From positions 1,426,001 through 1,490,000 of the forward strand of contig NZ_CP047936.1 in the NCBI RefSeq assembly GCF_014279975.1: a stretch of 64,000 nucleotides of DNA, in the 5' to 3' direction. Positions within the stretch are counted from its first letter, which is position 1, and each line of letters opens with the position of its first letter. Both the position numbers and the translations under genes were made by a program. The notes below the pieces were generated by a model. It searched no databases and was not told where the DNA came from. It worked only from the letters and a program-made list of their open reading frames with translations. This document shows positions 44,688 through 51,949 of the stretch, one piece after another. The DNA comes from Synechococcus sp. BIOS-U3-1 (GTDB lineage Bacteria; Cyanobacteriota; Cyanobacteriia; PCC-6307; Cyanobiaceae).

Positions 44688-44716
44688 TTCCTGAGCCCAC
44701 GCTTTGAGGAAAAGAG

Positions 44717-44742
44717 ACCCCACTCGATCGAGTGGGGTTTTT
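44717..44742 (+). terminator. Rho-independent terminator of the metallothionein gene
   Basis: The perfect palindrome CCCCACTCGATCGAGTGGGG (44718-44737) is followed by TTTTTG, 30 bases after the metallothionein stop codon. Confidence 0.9.
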
Positions 44743-44943
44743 GTTTGGCCTCGACCAAATTGTGATCAGCAGGCTCAAGGACACTCATGAGCCGACGTTC
44801 TGCAATGCCCGCTTGGGCTGTTTGACCCTTTCAGCTTCAACGCAGCACAATCAGTTCAGGCCAGCCGGTTTCGCTCCACATCCTTTGTGCGGCCAACATC
44901 ACTGAGCTTGGGCACGCCGTTCTCACTATTGGAGGTTTTGCCA

Positions 44944-45066
44944 ATGAAGGCAATGCGCCATTTGACCGATGGCAAGACCGCCACTGCGGGTGGAGAGTAA
45001 GTCCACGAATCGGAGGAGCCCATGACGGCCGATACTCCACCTGAGCAGATCTCAGAAGCAGACTGA
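44944..45066 (+). pseudogene. Short frame with Shine-Dalgarno sites and an in-frame stop
   Basis: GGAGG (44931-44935) sits 8 bases before ATG 44944, which reads MKAMRHLTDGKTATAGGE and TAA; the same frame continues VHESEEP and then, after GGAGGAG (45012-45018), ATG 45022 reads MTADTPPEQISEAD and TGA. Either this is one 40-codon gene broken by a TAA or two micro-ORFs of 18 and 14 residues each with its own ribosome site. The composition is protein-like but too short to judge. Confidence 0.25.
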
Positions 45067-45293
45067 CTTCTGGCCCCTGCTCCAACAGTCTCATCCATGA
45101 CCTGGGTTGGTCCTTTGGCGGGCATGACTTGTGCGCCACGCCAATCGACACTCCGCTTGCACCGCCCTAGGTGCCCCAGGAGTTCACAACCCCCCACCTA
45201 GAGCCAATGGCCCCAGGGCGCCTCTAGCCAGACGCTTCGACCCCTTCCTTCCACAACAAGTGATGGGTTGAACAATGTACAAACGAGCGAGTT

Positions 45294-45330
45294 AGGCCGT
45301 CTTTCCATCCGGAAGGGCGGCCTTCCTTTG
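45294..45330 (+). terminator. Long stable hairpin, terminator-like
   Basis: A 13-pair stem (45294-45306 with 45311-45323) closes on the tetraloop ATCC. Two pairs are G-U only when read on the plus strand, so it is shaped for a plus-strand RNA. The tail is TCCTTTG, a weak U tract. No plus-strand gene ends just before it, except the short frame at 44944. Confidence 0.45.
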
Positions 45331-45366
45331 TGCGCCATCACCCTGAAAAGCATCACATTGGGCCAC

Positions 45367-45391
45367 TAAAAAAGCCTCGCCAAGGCGAGGC
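45367..45391 (-). terminator. Rho-independent terminator of the DUF4278 gene
   Basis: On the minus strand GCCTCGCC-TT-GGCGAGGC is followed by TTTTTT, 22 bases after the stop of the gene at 45413. Confidence 0.85.
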
Positions 45392-45412
45392 AGGATGGGC
45401 GGCTGGTCTAAA

Positions 45413-45583
45413 TCACCTTGTGTAGGAGACACCGCGATAGACAAGCTGGGGGTGAAGCTCACGTGCCGCCTGCTGACGACGAGTGTTGTAATGCTCGCGC
45501 CGGTAGGTGAGTTCAACACTCTGCTTTTGAACAGCAGAGTGCTGAGGGGTGTAAGCCTGACCTCTGTAGGTGAGAGCTGTCAT
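45413..45583 (-). CDS. DUF4278 small protein (56 aa)
   Basis: The product MTALTYRGQAYTPQHSAVQK continues QSVELTYRREHYNTRRQQAA and RELHPQLVYRGVSYTR. The paired LTYRGxxY / LVYRGVSY motifs at both ends and the central LTYRREHY are the DUF4278 signature, a small cyanobacterial family of unknown function often present in several copies. It has its own terminator at 45367. Confidence 0.82.
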   Translation of the reverse strand: MTALTYRGQAYTPQHSAVQKQSVELTYRREHYNTRRQQAARELHPQLVYRGVSYTR

Positions 45584-45805
45584 GAGTGGTTCCTCGAAGC
45601 AAGTTCAGGTCCCCGTTCCTTGGCCTGAATCGAACTGCGCCTCTTTAAAAAAGAGGTGAACGTTGTCGGTAGCTATCGCTACAGACACTTTATAAGGCAA
45701 GTTTCCACAGATAGGTCGTTCAGCTGGATACAAAACAGTCGATCACCCAAGACATGGAGTTCAACTGTCCTGCCGAGTGGCTGTACTAATCGGAGGATGT
45801 TCTGT

Positions 45806-45937
45806 TCAAAAGTGGGGATAAGCATTCGCAAGACCCCAGAGCGCCAAGGCTGTAATACAAGCAAAGGTCATTGCAGCCCATGCAGCCGTGGTCGAACTCG
45901 AGCTTTTTGACAGAGGAAGCTGGATTTTGCGTGCCAT
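45806..45937 (-). CDS. Tiny single-helix membrane protein (43 aa)
   Basis: The frame encodes MARKIQLPLSKSSSSTTAAW followed by AAMTFACITALALWGLANAY and PHF. A short basic N-terminus and one clean helix match the design of small photosynthetic or membrane-complex subunits, but I recognise none. No strong ribosome site. It lies in a 370-base interval that would otherwise be empty. Confidence 0.45.
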   Translation of the reverse strand: MARKIQLPLSKSSSSTTAAWAAMTFACITALALWGLANAYPHF

Positions 45938-45952
45938 GTCGTAAATGTTGAC

Positions 45953-46246
45953 TCATCTATGTTTTGGCTCAATCAATCCACGATGGCCAGTGATATCAGT
46001 GAGCCCTAACCACTCACCATCACAGTGAAGGAAGCGGCTGGTCTTGAATGCTTGCAGCCATTGGATCAGACAAGGGCTCTCCTTGTCATTGAAGGCAAGG
46101 AGTTTGGCTGAAGGCACAACCAGTTCTGATTGATTCTGCCTTAAGCGGAGCAAAACAGGTCGGCAACCAGCTGCAGGACACTGTCGACAGCAACCGCTTG
46201 ACTGAGGCCTTCTCAGCAGCATCCGCATGGACTTGAGGTGCATCAC
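45953..46246 (-). CDS. Hypothetical protein, Cys-containing
   Basis: A 97-residue frame. The N-terminal 25 residues are basic with three closely spaced Cys (GCCRQCPAAGC), followed by a convincing globular stretch (SELVVPSAKLLAFNDKESPC; WLQAFKTSRFLHCDGEWLGL). Several ATG codons near 46246 make the start unclear; ATG 46219 or so is possible. No family recognised. Confidence 0.45.
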   Translation of the reverse strand: MMHLKSMRMLLRRPQSSGCCRQCPAAGCRPVLLRLRQNQSELVVPSAKLLAFNDKESPCLIQWLQAFKTSRFLHCDGEWLGLTDITGHRGLIEPKHR

Positions 46247-46292
46247 CCATTTATGGAGAAAAGGAAGTTGAGATCTCTCTTAAAATTCACTC

Positions 46293-46601
46293 GTGCCAAG
46301 CGGCGGTGAGAAAGAACTCGAACGCATTGAGCGTGATCTGGATGCAAAAGCATCAGGAGGCATTCCACCAGCAGAACCACAAGCAAAAGGCGGCTGGAAT
46401 GCAGGGATGCCTAATCGGTCTGCAAACCAAATCCACCTCGACGCGGTGATTGTTGGAGCAGTACTACTCACAGCAATTGCGTTCATCACCATGCTTGGTG
46501 AAAGCTTTAGCCCGAAGCAGAAGTCACCCATCACCGCAACGGCGTTGGGTGGCGCTACAGGGCTGCTGGTCGGCTACGAAATCGAGCGAATTAAAGCCTG
46601 A
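46293..46601 (+). CDS. Small membrane protein (102 aa)
   Basis: The protein starts at GTG 46293 with a charged segment (MPSGGEKELERIERDLDAKA), a Gly/Pro linker and two hydrophobic segments (DAVIVGAVLLTAIAFITMLG; ITATALGGATGLLVGYEIER). It may form a two-helix hairpin. The composition is natural but no family is recognised. Confidence 0.6.
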   Translation: MPSGGEKELERIERDLDAKASGGIPPAEPQAKGGWNAGMPNRSANQIHLDAVIVGAVLLTAIAFITMLGESFSPKQKSPITATALGGATGLLVGYEIERIKA

Positions 46602-47465
46602 TCACTTTCTGAGGCCTAACCGTTGGGTCTGGTTATATAGGTGAGCAAACAACGATTACTACATTAGAAAAACAAGAAGCGAGCGGACCTCACTTAAAAG
46701 TGCAAGATCACTATGAAGTCGTGCCGTATGCCTTCAATGGGTACTCCTGGGGGCGACTGCATGCATACAACCTCATACTCAAATAACCGTTAACGGCAAA
46801 TACACTGCAGATAAGACGAACACAAATACCGAAGATTAGAGCGCACAATTAGAGAGCAAGGAGTCCACAAGCCTTGTGAATACACAAGCTCACCCTCTCC
46901 CACAAACCCGAACTCCAGCTTCCGTCCAATCACCTAGCCAAGCATCTGCCTCATCAACGCCATCCTTTAGGACCTAGTAATGGAATGGCGATCATTATCA
47001 ATTCAGTGCCAAGAGGTCTGGCCAAACTGCCACTGTTACGTGGACCAGGGACGACAAAGTTACCTAATAAGACTTTGCGGCTAATACCGTTTACATCTGA
47101 AAATGGCTCTACCTATTAAGCCACAACAAGTGATATCTCTAAAGGGTGCATCTCCAACGCCAACAGAACGGGTTGCATCTATGAGTAATCGACAATGTAA
47201 GCCGCACCCTTGAAATAATTAAGTCAGTCGTGACACCAAAGCGGCAGCTAAATAATTAAGACTAGAAAAGGCATCATTGAACACTAATCCATCTCTAGTT
47301 TACATCAGCAAAATACTCCAGTATGATCAATCAACGAAGTCAATTAAACAGATCATCCGTTCAGAGGATGAGAGCTATTCAAGGGAACACTGATAGTCCA
47401 TGTCATCTCTTGTATCATCGGCCAGCCAGTCGAAATTCAGACGACGCGTCTTCCACCCATTTGCT
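46602..47465 (+). other. Long A+T-rich gap with start-less open stretches
   Basis: I see no intact gene in these 864 bases. On the plus strand, 46613-46783 stays open for 57 codons and reads protein-like (TTITTLEKQEASGPHLKVQD, VVPYAFNGYSWGRLHAYN) but has no ATG, GTG or TTG near its beginning; a neighbouring frame then reads ITVNGKYTADKTNTNTED. This suggests decayed coding DNA with frameshifts. The rest shows no hairpin terminator or repeat that I could find. Confidence 0.35.
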
Positions 47466-47738
47466 ATGAAAAGATTATTACTGCTCGCTGCCTTACTTAC
47501 TGCAGCTCCAGCACAAGCCGCAAGATATGACTTTGGCCAGGGAGCTGCAGCAGTTGCGTGTGTAATGCTGGATTCAGGTTACAGCCAGAGACAAGTATAT
47601 GCTGTATTAGATACGCTAGAAAATCAAATCGTGAGAGGCGGTTCAACAAATTGGCGAGACGAAAAACAAATGGTAGAAGGATTTAACTATCAAGCTCGGA
47701 ATAACCATCGCAACTGTCCATTGAGAATCAGAGATTAA
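47466..47738 (+). CDS. Small secreted protein (90 aa)
   Basis: From ATG 47466 a signal peptide (MKRLLLLAALLTAAPAQAAR) precedes a mature part YDFGQGAAAVACVMLDSGYS and QRQVYAVLDTLENQIVRG with two Cys (VACVML; RNCPLRIRD). The frame is open from 47400 but the extra 22 residues mask the signal peptide. No family recognised; similar small secreted proteins are common in the island. Confidence 0.6.
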   Translation: MKRLLLLAALLTAAPAQAARYDFGQGAAAVACVMLDSGYSQRQVYAVLDTLENQIVRGGSTNWRDEKQMVEGFNYQARNNHRNCPLRIRD

Positions 47739-47855
47739 GTGTTAATAACTAATCCCTGACTTCTCATAAGCAAGACAATCGGGACCATCAAAATCAGCAG
47801 GCAATAATAAGCCTGAAAACATAAGCCGAGCAATTGATCAAATTGTCGGCCTTTG

Positions 47856-48119
47856 CTATGCGCAAGACAGGGCGGCCTTCACATCGAACTCATCAACCCC
47901 AATGCAAAAAGTGAGCCCGGAAAGTGATTAATGGCCCGCCAACCTTTGTACCGCAGGCAAAGATGCGCCTCGCTTGACGGCACCTGTAATGAATGAACAG
48001 CGGAAGCTATGGGTTAAAAAAACATCAAAACCGAGCACCTTGGCAGTCGTCCGCTGGGCTTTGTATGCAGCCTGGCGGTAGTCATCCATAAAAGCCTGAT
48101 GCATTTCGGGGCAACGGAT
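47856..48119 (-). pseudogene. Decayed tyrosine recombinase (integrase) C-terminal relic
   Basis: Translation of the gap gives RCPEMHQAFMDDYRQAAYKA, then VLGFDVFLTHSFRCSFITGA and VKRGASLPAVQRLAGH, a TAA stop (47930-47928), and SLSGLTFCIGVDEFDVKAAL. This is the catalytic HxxR box (THSFR) and the AGH box of phage-type tyrosine recombinases. An in-frame TAG precedes the fragment, TAA interrupts it after AGH, and the nucleophile Tyr position reads Cys (TFCIGV for an expected RYIGV), so it must be inactive. It is the only mobility marker seen in the island. Confidence 0.7.
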
Positions 48120-48245
48120 CTAAGGGGTCGCCTTTGTCTTAGTGGTCTGCTTCCTGTAGGTGACGTAGCCCACTGCTCCAACTCCCCAAACCAGGGCCAG
48201 GGACTTACTGATGAGAGCTGCTGAACATCGCTGCAATAACCACAT
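48120..48245 (-). CDS. Possible tiny membrane protein (41 aa)
   Basis: The frame encodes MWLLQRCSAALISKSLALVW followed by GVGAVGYVTYRKQTTKTKAT and P, one hydrophobic helix with a basic tail. It abuts the integrase relic and may itself be debris, since no ribosome site or terminator is visible. Low confidence. Confidence 0.25.
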   Translation of the reverse strand: MWLLQRCSAALISKSLALVWGVGAVGYVTYRKQTTKTKATP

Positions 48246-48614
48246 AGCCAGATCACGAAGGACGGAGCAGCGGCCAACAGCTGATTGACCGTTGCGATTG
48301 ACCTTCACTACGAGCAGTACGCAGTCTAAAATTAGCTGCACTTTTTATAAAAGAACAACCAAAGAGTGATAATCATGGATCAAGTAAGAGTGCAAAAGTT
48401 CACCCATTTAAAGGCTTATTGCGAAGCAATAGGGAGCCGTATTCTAAAACCATGCAAAGGTTATAAGAGATGCACCTCCTACGCTTTCCATCCAGCCGAA
48501 CCAAGGATCAAAATAACGGCAATGCCATCTAGGGAGGTATCAAAGATGAATCAATTAAGCTAACCTCCGTCATTCGCTACTGAGCTCCTCCCCTTTAAAC
48601 ATTGCTTGAGCGTC
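48246..48614. other. Gap with one doubtful frame
   Basis: A plus-strand frame 48366-48563 (65 codons, MDQVRVQKFTHLKAYCEAIG) is open but has no ribosome site or recognisable family. I see no other feature here. Confidence 0.35.
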
Positions 48615-48803
48615 TTAGAAGCCCCGAACCCCTTCAATGCATTTGGCGCTTGCCTTGGGTTGCCAGTTCTTGATGATCCTCGAGTTGCTCAAGCACTGTT
48701 CCATCGAAGCTTGGGGAATCTTCTCCAGGGCAGCGGTTGTTCGCTGAGCACCATAGGTAGCCCAAGTGATGACAAGCCAGATAATAGGTTCCATAAGGGA
48801 CAT
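48615..48803 (-). CDS. Small hypothetical protein (62 aa)
   Basis: The product has an N-terminal hydrophobic segment (MEPIIWLVITWATYGAQRTT) then AALEKIPQASMEQCLSNSRI and ends KASAKCIEGVRGF. The ALEKIP..SMEQC....CIEG pattern resembles short secreted proteins that I recall from marine Synechococcus and Prochlorococcus, without known function. Two ATG codons (48803, 48794) are possible. Confidence 0.45.
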   Translation of the reverse strand: MSLMEPIIWLVITWATYGAQRTTAALEKIPQASMEQCLSNSRIIKNWQPKASAKCIEGVRGF

Positions 48804-48946
48804 TCGAACTGCAGTGATGTTAGTGACTACAGCTGATATCGCTGACTTTCCGATGGCACTGCTCTAAGAATTCCTACGAGACATAACGGTTCACCGATGC
48901 TCGGGCGTCCCGATGAAGTGGGCTGCCGCTGAACGAGTACTGGCCT

Positions 48947-49033
48947 GAGTTACTAGCTGATAGCAGTCTTGATGACTAATTGACTCCTGGCTATCTTTAA
49001 TCAACTGCGCTCACTCGTGCCAGGTATTGAAGG
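48947..49033. repeat. 87-base imperfect repeat, copy A
   Basis: Aligns without gaps to 50019-50105. Both contain CTAATT, TCCTGGCTATC and a 31-base core (49003-49033) that is also found at 53563-53593 and, with changes, 54027-54057. The core begins AACTGCGCTCA and ends GTATTGAAGG. Confidence 0.8.
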
Positions 49034-49098
49034 ATGATTTATTGGCTTATGTGGATAATTGAAGCAATAAAAAGTCCCAATCAATGCAGCGCCTGCTG
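49034..49098 (-). repeat. Degenerate 3' flank of the Nif11-leader gene
   Basis: This stretch resembles 53594-53657 and 54058-54120 (GATT..TTGGGCTATxxxG..ATTGAAG.A.TAAAAAG.CCC..TCAATGCAG). In the 54-kb copy it forms a perfect terminator; here the hairpin (near 49069-49096) is degraded. It lies downstream of the precursor gene 49132-49362. Confidence 0.6.
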
Positions 49099-49131
49099 GT
49101 TTGCTATGGGTAGCAACACAACTGGTTCCTA

Positions 49132-49362
49132 TCAGCCACAGAAAATATCATTCCTATCAGCCTTGGTTGCCTTCCAGCCACCCGAAACACCTTCTAGCTC
49201 CTCTTCACTGAGCAGACTGATCTTATCAGAACTAAATTCATGACCATGCCCTTTAGCAATAGACACAACTTCATCAGGTGACTTTGCTGCTTTTAGTTTC
49301 TCCTGAAGGCTGGAATCACCTTTGACCTTGGCGAGGAATGCCTTGAGTTGTTCTAGGGACAT
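49132..49362 (-). CDS. Nif11-leader peptide precursor (prochlorosin-like), 1
   Basis: A 76-residue precursor. Residues 1-62 are a Nif11-type leader (MSLEQLKAFLAKVKGDSSLQ, then EKLKAAKSPDEVVSIAKGHG) ending in the double-glycine cleavage site EELEGVSGG. The remaining 14-residue core is WKATKADRNDIFCG, with one Thr and one Cys that could form a single lanthionine-type ring. Leaders of this type are processed by LanM-family synthetases and PCAT exporters in marine Synechococcus/Prochlorococcus; none is in this window. The core may instead remain unmodified. Confidence 0.85.
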   Translation of the reverse strand: MSLEQLKAFLAKVKGDSSLQEKLKAAKSPDEVVSIAKGHGHEFSSDKISLLSEEELEGVSGGWKATKADRNDIFCG

Positions 49363-49433
49363 GGGTATCAGGTCTGTTCAGCAGTCATAGCATCTGTTGG
49401 CAGAAAGCACCGTATTCACAGACTTGACATAGA

Positions 49434-49453
49434 AAACCCCACACTTGGCGGGG
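49434..49453 (-). terminator. Rho-independent terminator
   Basis: On the minus strand CCCCGCC-AAG-TGTGGGG (one mismatch) is followed by TTTTC. It ends the transcript of the tiny acidic frame at 49484 and/or the membrane protein gene at 49599. Confidence 0.6.
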
Positions 49454-49483
49454 CGGCTACATCACATTATTAGCGTGATTGCT

Positions 49484-49591
49484 TTATCTATCTCTACTCA
49501 ACTGTGCCCAATCGATATCCGAATCTGAATCTAAGTCAGAAGCAAGAAGCTCACTCATGAGAACCGATACAAAGCTCAAAGAGGATTCCAC
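49484..49591 (-). CDS. Possible tiny acidic protein (35 aa)
   Basis: From GTG 49591 the frame reads VESSLSFVSVLMSELLASDL followed by DSDSDIDWAQLSRDR. An inner ATG at 49558 would give 24 residues. It lies just after the membrane protein gene and 30 bases before a terminator, so it is within a transcript. The composition (hydrophobic half, acidic half) is non-random, but no family is recognised. Confidence 0.35.
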   Translation of the reverse strand: MESSLSFVSVLMSELLASDLDSDSDIDWAQLSRDR

Positions 49592-49598
49592 ACAAGTC

Positions 49599-49931
49599 TC
49601 AAGACTGAGCCACAAGCAGTACTTGCAATAGCACTTCGCCGTAAATAAACCATAGCGTTATCAGATAGGCAGAAGACAAGGTTATTCCCCAAAAAGCGTA
49701 TGAACGTCCTTGGAGATTAGAGAATACAGCAAATATGCCTAAGCCACATGCTATAACTTCCACCCACGAAAAGATGAGGATTGCCGGAATATGCAATAAC
49801 AATGAAGCCACCATGCCGCCACCATGCATTGCATCCTTGAAGAGCAAGTACACAGGAAATAGGTATAAGACCGGGACTATTGCCAACAAAAAAGACATAT
49901 AACTAACAGTCTTTGATTCTTTGTTGGACAT
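49599..49931 (-). CDS. Membrane protein (110 aa)
   Basis: From ATG 49931 (MSNKESKTVSYMSFLLAIVP) the protein has three helices: VPVLYLFPVYLLF, LLLHIPAILIFSWVEVIACG and GITLSSAYLITLWFIYGEVL. The frame upstream to 50012 overlaps a repeat and is not chosen. No family recognised. It sits between a peptide precursor gene and a TPR protein gene; an immunity or export role is conceivable but unsupported. Confidence 0.6.
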   Translation of the reverse strand: MSNKESKTVSYMSFLLAIVPVLYLFPVYLLFKDAMHGGGMVASLLLHIPAILIFSWVEVIACGLGIFAVFSNLQGRSYAFWGITLSSAYLITLWFIYGEVLLQVLLVAQS

Positions 49932-50018
49932 TGACGGATCATAAGCCTTGCAATACTTTAGCTTGCAGGCCTGCTTGTGAGCAGGGGCTAATTTCTGCCG
50001 CTGATCAAGCATCGGCCA

Positions 50019-50105
50019 GAGTTGCTAGTTGGTTGCAGTTTTGATTACTAATTAAGTCCTGGCTATCCCTACTAAACTGCGCTCAATCGTGCCAGGGATT
50101 GAAGG
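50019..50105. repeat. 87-base imperfect repeat, copy B
   Basis: Gap-free partner of 48947-49033, including the 31-base core at 50075-50105. It lies immediately 3' of the TPR gene ending at 50150. The next bases (GATCTCATCGT, 50120-50130, to the gene end) match the 3' flank of the second TPR gene at 52931. Confidence 0.8.
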
Positions 50106-50149
50106 CATTTAGGTGTGATGATCTCATCGTATGATGTCAGGACTAATCC

Positions 50150-50776
50150 CTAACATTGCTTTTTAACCCATTCAGCAGCGTTTTCTTTCCCAAGACCAGC
50201 TGCCTTTCTCCAATCACGACAGGCGCCCTTAAGATCATTCATGATTTCTCTATCAATTCCACGATCCACATAAGCGTCGGCATACTGAGGATTAATCTCT
50301 ATTGCCTTCGAGTAATCAGCAATTGCTCCTTGAGTGTTTTTTGATTTACCCTTGGAATAAGCACGATTGTAATAGGAAGTGGCATTCTGAGGATTAATCT
50401 GGATTGCTTCCGTAAAATCAGAAATTGATCCTTGATAATCTTTTAAATAAGTCTTGATCAAACCACGGTTGACGTATGCTTCGGCGTACTGAGGATTAAT
50501 CTCTATTGCCTTCGTGTGATCAGCAATTCCTCCTTGGAAATCTTTTAACGCGCTCTTTGCATCTCCACGGTAGTTGTAGGCTTCAGCACTCTGAGGATTA
50601 ATTTCTATCGCCTTCGTGTAAGCAGCAAGTGCTTCTTGATAATTACCTGAATTGAATCTCTCAGCTCCCTGATTGAAATACTGTACAAATGGAGGATTCG
50701 CACGAGCAACATTCAACGGCGACCCAAGAGCAATTACAGACAGTGCTGCAGCAATGGCAATAGTCCTGCGTGACAT
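50150..50776 (-). CDS. Secreted TPR protein, copy 1
   Basis: A 208-residue protein with a signal peptide (TIAIAAALSVIALGSPLNVARA) and about five tetratricopeptide repeats of 34 residues with the recurring YTKAIEINPQYAEAYVNRG pattern. It ends GACRDWRKAAGLGKENAAEW and VKKQC, with a conserved Cys pair. The TPR superhelix would bind other proteins in the periplasm or lumen. It is paralogous to 52961-53494, and the 5' and 3' flanks are also duplicated. Confidence 0.88.
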   Translation of the reverse strand: MSRRTIAIAAALSVIALGSPLNVARANPPFVQYFNQGAERFNSGNYQEALAAYTKAIEINPQSAEAYNYRGDAKSALKDFQGGIADHTKAIEINPQYAEAYVNRGLIKTYLKDYQGSISDFTEAIQINPQNATSYYNRAYSKGKSKNTQGAIADYSKAIEINPQYADAYVDRGIDREIMNDLKGACRDWRKAAGLGKENAAEWVKKQC

Positions 50777-50826
50777 TCGTTTAGTGCTCTGCTTTGATGT
50801 GAGTTTAGGTGTACCCCAAAGATCAT

Positions 50827-50897
50827 GGCAATAAAAACCCCGCGCTTGGCGGAGCGTAGTTGGTGTGAGGTTGTTTTGTCGGGAGATCGATAGCGAC
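50827..50897 (-). repeat. Second repeat family, copy A, with terminator
   Basis: Starts GGCAATAAAAACCCCGCG and ends TGTTTTGTCGGGAGATCGAT, then AGCGAC; closely matches 55228-55300 and partly 54612-54668. The minus-strand hairpin CTCCGC-CAA-GCGCGGGG followed by TTTTTA should terminate transcripts from the PspC relic at 50982. Confidence 0.75.
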
Positions 50898-50981
50898 TAC
50901 TCAACAACCCCTGCTTTTCCCTTTCGGCTTTTGTATAGCTGTCAGCCACGTGTTCATGGCTTAAGGCTTCCCGACAAGCTG

Positions 50982-51302
50982 CTAACTACTCATTACAAGG
51001 CGTCTCAGCAATTTATATTCGTCTTCATCTATCAATCTACGGTCTTTTAATACTGTCAGATGGTTTAGTACTTCTTCCATATCCTCGTAGAGATTCTCCT
51101 CTGTACGAGTTACTTGCGAAGCCGTCTGTTTTTGTGAAAGCAGAAGTGCAATGACTGCATAACAGATGCTTGGAACAAAGAAAAATGTTCATCTGATAAG
51201 GAATAAGACGCGCCATCCATTAGCGGTTGCTTTGCCTGAGGCTTCTAGCCCTTTACACACTCCTGCAACAATTACGCCTTTCTTAACTCTATAAAGCTTC
51301 AT
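50982..51302 (-). pseudogene. PspC-domain membrane protein gene with in-frame stop
   Basis: From ATG 51302 the frame reads MKLYRVKKGVIVAGVCKGLE, ASGKATANGWRVLFLIR, then TGA (51191-51189), and continues with no frameshift TFFFVPSICYAVIALLLSQK and TEENLYEDMEEVLNHLTVLK to RRLIDEDEYKLLRRLVMSS and TAG. The start is the PspC signature, the middle its transmembrane helix, and the end a SHOCT-like DRxLIDEDEYxxLR helix. Codon 38 is thus a nonsense mutation in an otherwise intact 105-residue gene. Readthrough or a sequencing error are the alternatives. Confidence 0.75.
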
Positions 51303-51315
51303 TCGTTTGGTATGA

Positions 51316-51347
51316 GTGATGAGGTCATCCCACCTGGACCTCATCAC
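51316..51347. repeat. 11-pair inverted repeat upstream of the PspC relic
   Basis: GTGATGAGGTC (51316-51326) is perfectly complementary to GACCTCATCAC (51337-51347), loop 10 bases. It has no T tract on either side. A short minus-strand frame (51325-51411, VEAGSWKITRMGDVNPIDFR) ends in it and may be a fragment of a lost gene. Confidence 0.6.
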
Positions 51348-51491
51348 GATCTCTGAAATCAATCGGATTCACATCACCCATTCGAGTGATCTTCCAGGAG
51401 CCTGCCTCCACCGTTTGGTAAGCACTTAGTCCTGTTCCTTAGGTGGGCAATGGTCCTCTATGCGTGGTACACAGGGGGATTGATTTATGGT

Positions 51492-51719
51492 CTAGTTACC
51501 CCCAAGGAAGTCAAACACCTTCTGCACTCCACTCACCGTTCTCTGATAAAACTTGGTGAAGCCACACCTGGTGCAGGTAACGGTGTTATAGCGCTTATTA
51601 CCTACATCAAAGAAGCTGCTCCAAAAGCCACCAGAGACGCGAATTTGACCAGTCTCATAGGTAGCACAGCCACACTCACTACACACGTATCCAGTTGGGT
51701 CTCCGCCGTAAGCAGCCAT
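51492..51719 (-). CDS. Zinc-ribbon protein (DUF2082-like)
   Basis: The 75-residue protein has two Cys pairs, YVCSECGCATYETGQIRVSG and YNTVTCTRCGFTKFYQRTVS, the CxxC-n-CxxC zinc ribbon of small nucleic-acid-binding-like proteins (PF09855 type). The aromatic GFWSSFFDVGNKRYNTV between them is conserved in the family. Function unknown. The start ATG 51719 lies 43 bases from a divergent small gene. Confidence 0.85.
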   Translation of the reverse strand: MAAYGGDPTGYVCSECGCATYETGQIRVSGGFWSSFFDVGNKRYNTVTCTRCGFTKFYQRTVSGVQKVFDFLGGN

Positions 51720-51762
51720 ACTCTTGTTGGAATTAACTTCTTATAGACAGCATCGGCACATT

Positions 51763-51906
51763 ATGCATCCTTTACTGCTCCGTTATTTACTGAGTATCGC
51801 TGGCTTCCTGGTCCTGGTGGTCGTGTTTCTGAGTCCGTGGAGCATCAACAGGCAGTCAGACAAGATCCAACAAGAGATCGATAAGGTGTTGAGCCAGCCT
51901 CAATGA
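51763..51906 (+). CDS. Tiny single-helix membrane protein (47 aa)
   Basis: The product MHPLLLRYLLSIAGFLVLVV continues VFLSPWSINRQSDKIQQEID and KVLSQPQ: one N-terminal helix and a short amphipathic tail. No family recognised. It is divergent from the zinc-ribbon gene and 43 bases upstream of a secreted protein gene on the same strand. Confidence 0.5.
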   Translation: MHPLLLRYLLSIAGFLVLVVVFLSPWSINRQSDKIQQEIDKVLSQPQ

Positions 51907-51949
51907 CCTGTAGTAATTTCCACCTGAGCAGATGGACTAAAATCGATAG

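Noticed and set aside
44837..45197. Two minus-strand frames of 104 and 113 codons.
   Set aside because: They overlap in different phases with equally plausible composition, and neither has a ribosome site or recognisable family.
45656..45910. Plus-strand 84-codon frame.
   Set aside because: Low-quality composition and opposite to the better small membrane protein frame at 45806.
50982..51302. Selenocysteine recoding at the in-frame TGA of the PspC gene.
   Set aside because: PspC proteins have no Cys/Sec at this site, no SECIS-like hairpin follows the TGA, and other nearby genes are broken by TAA and TAG as well.
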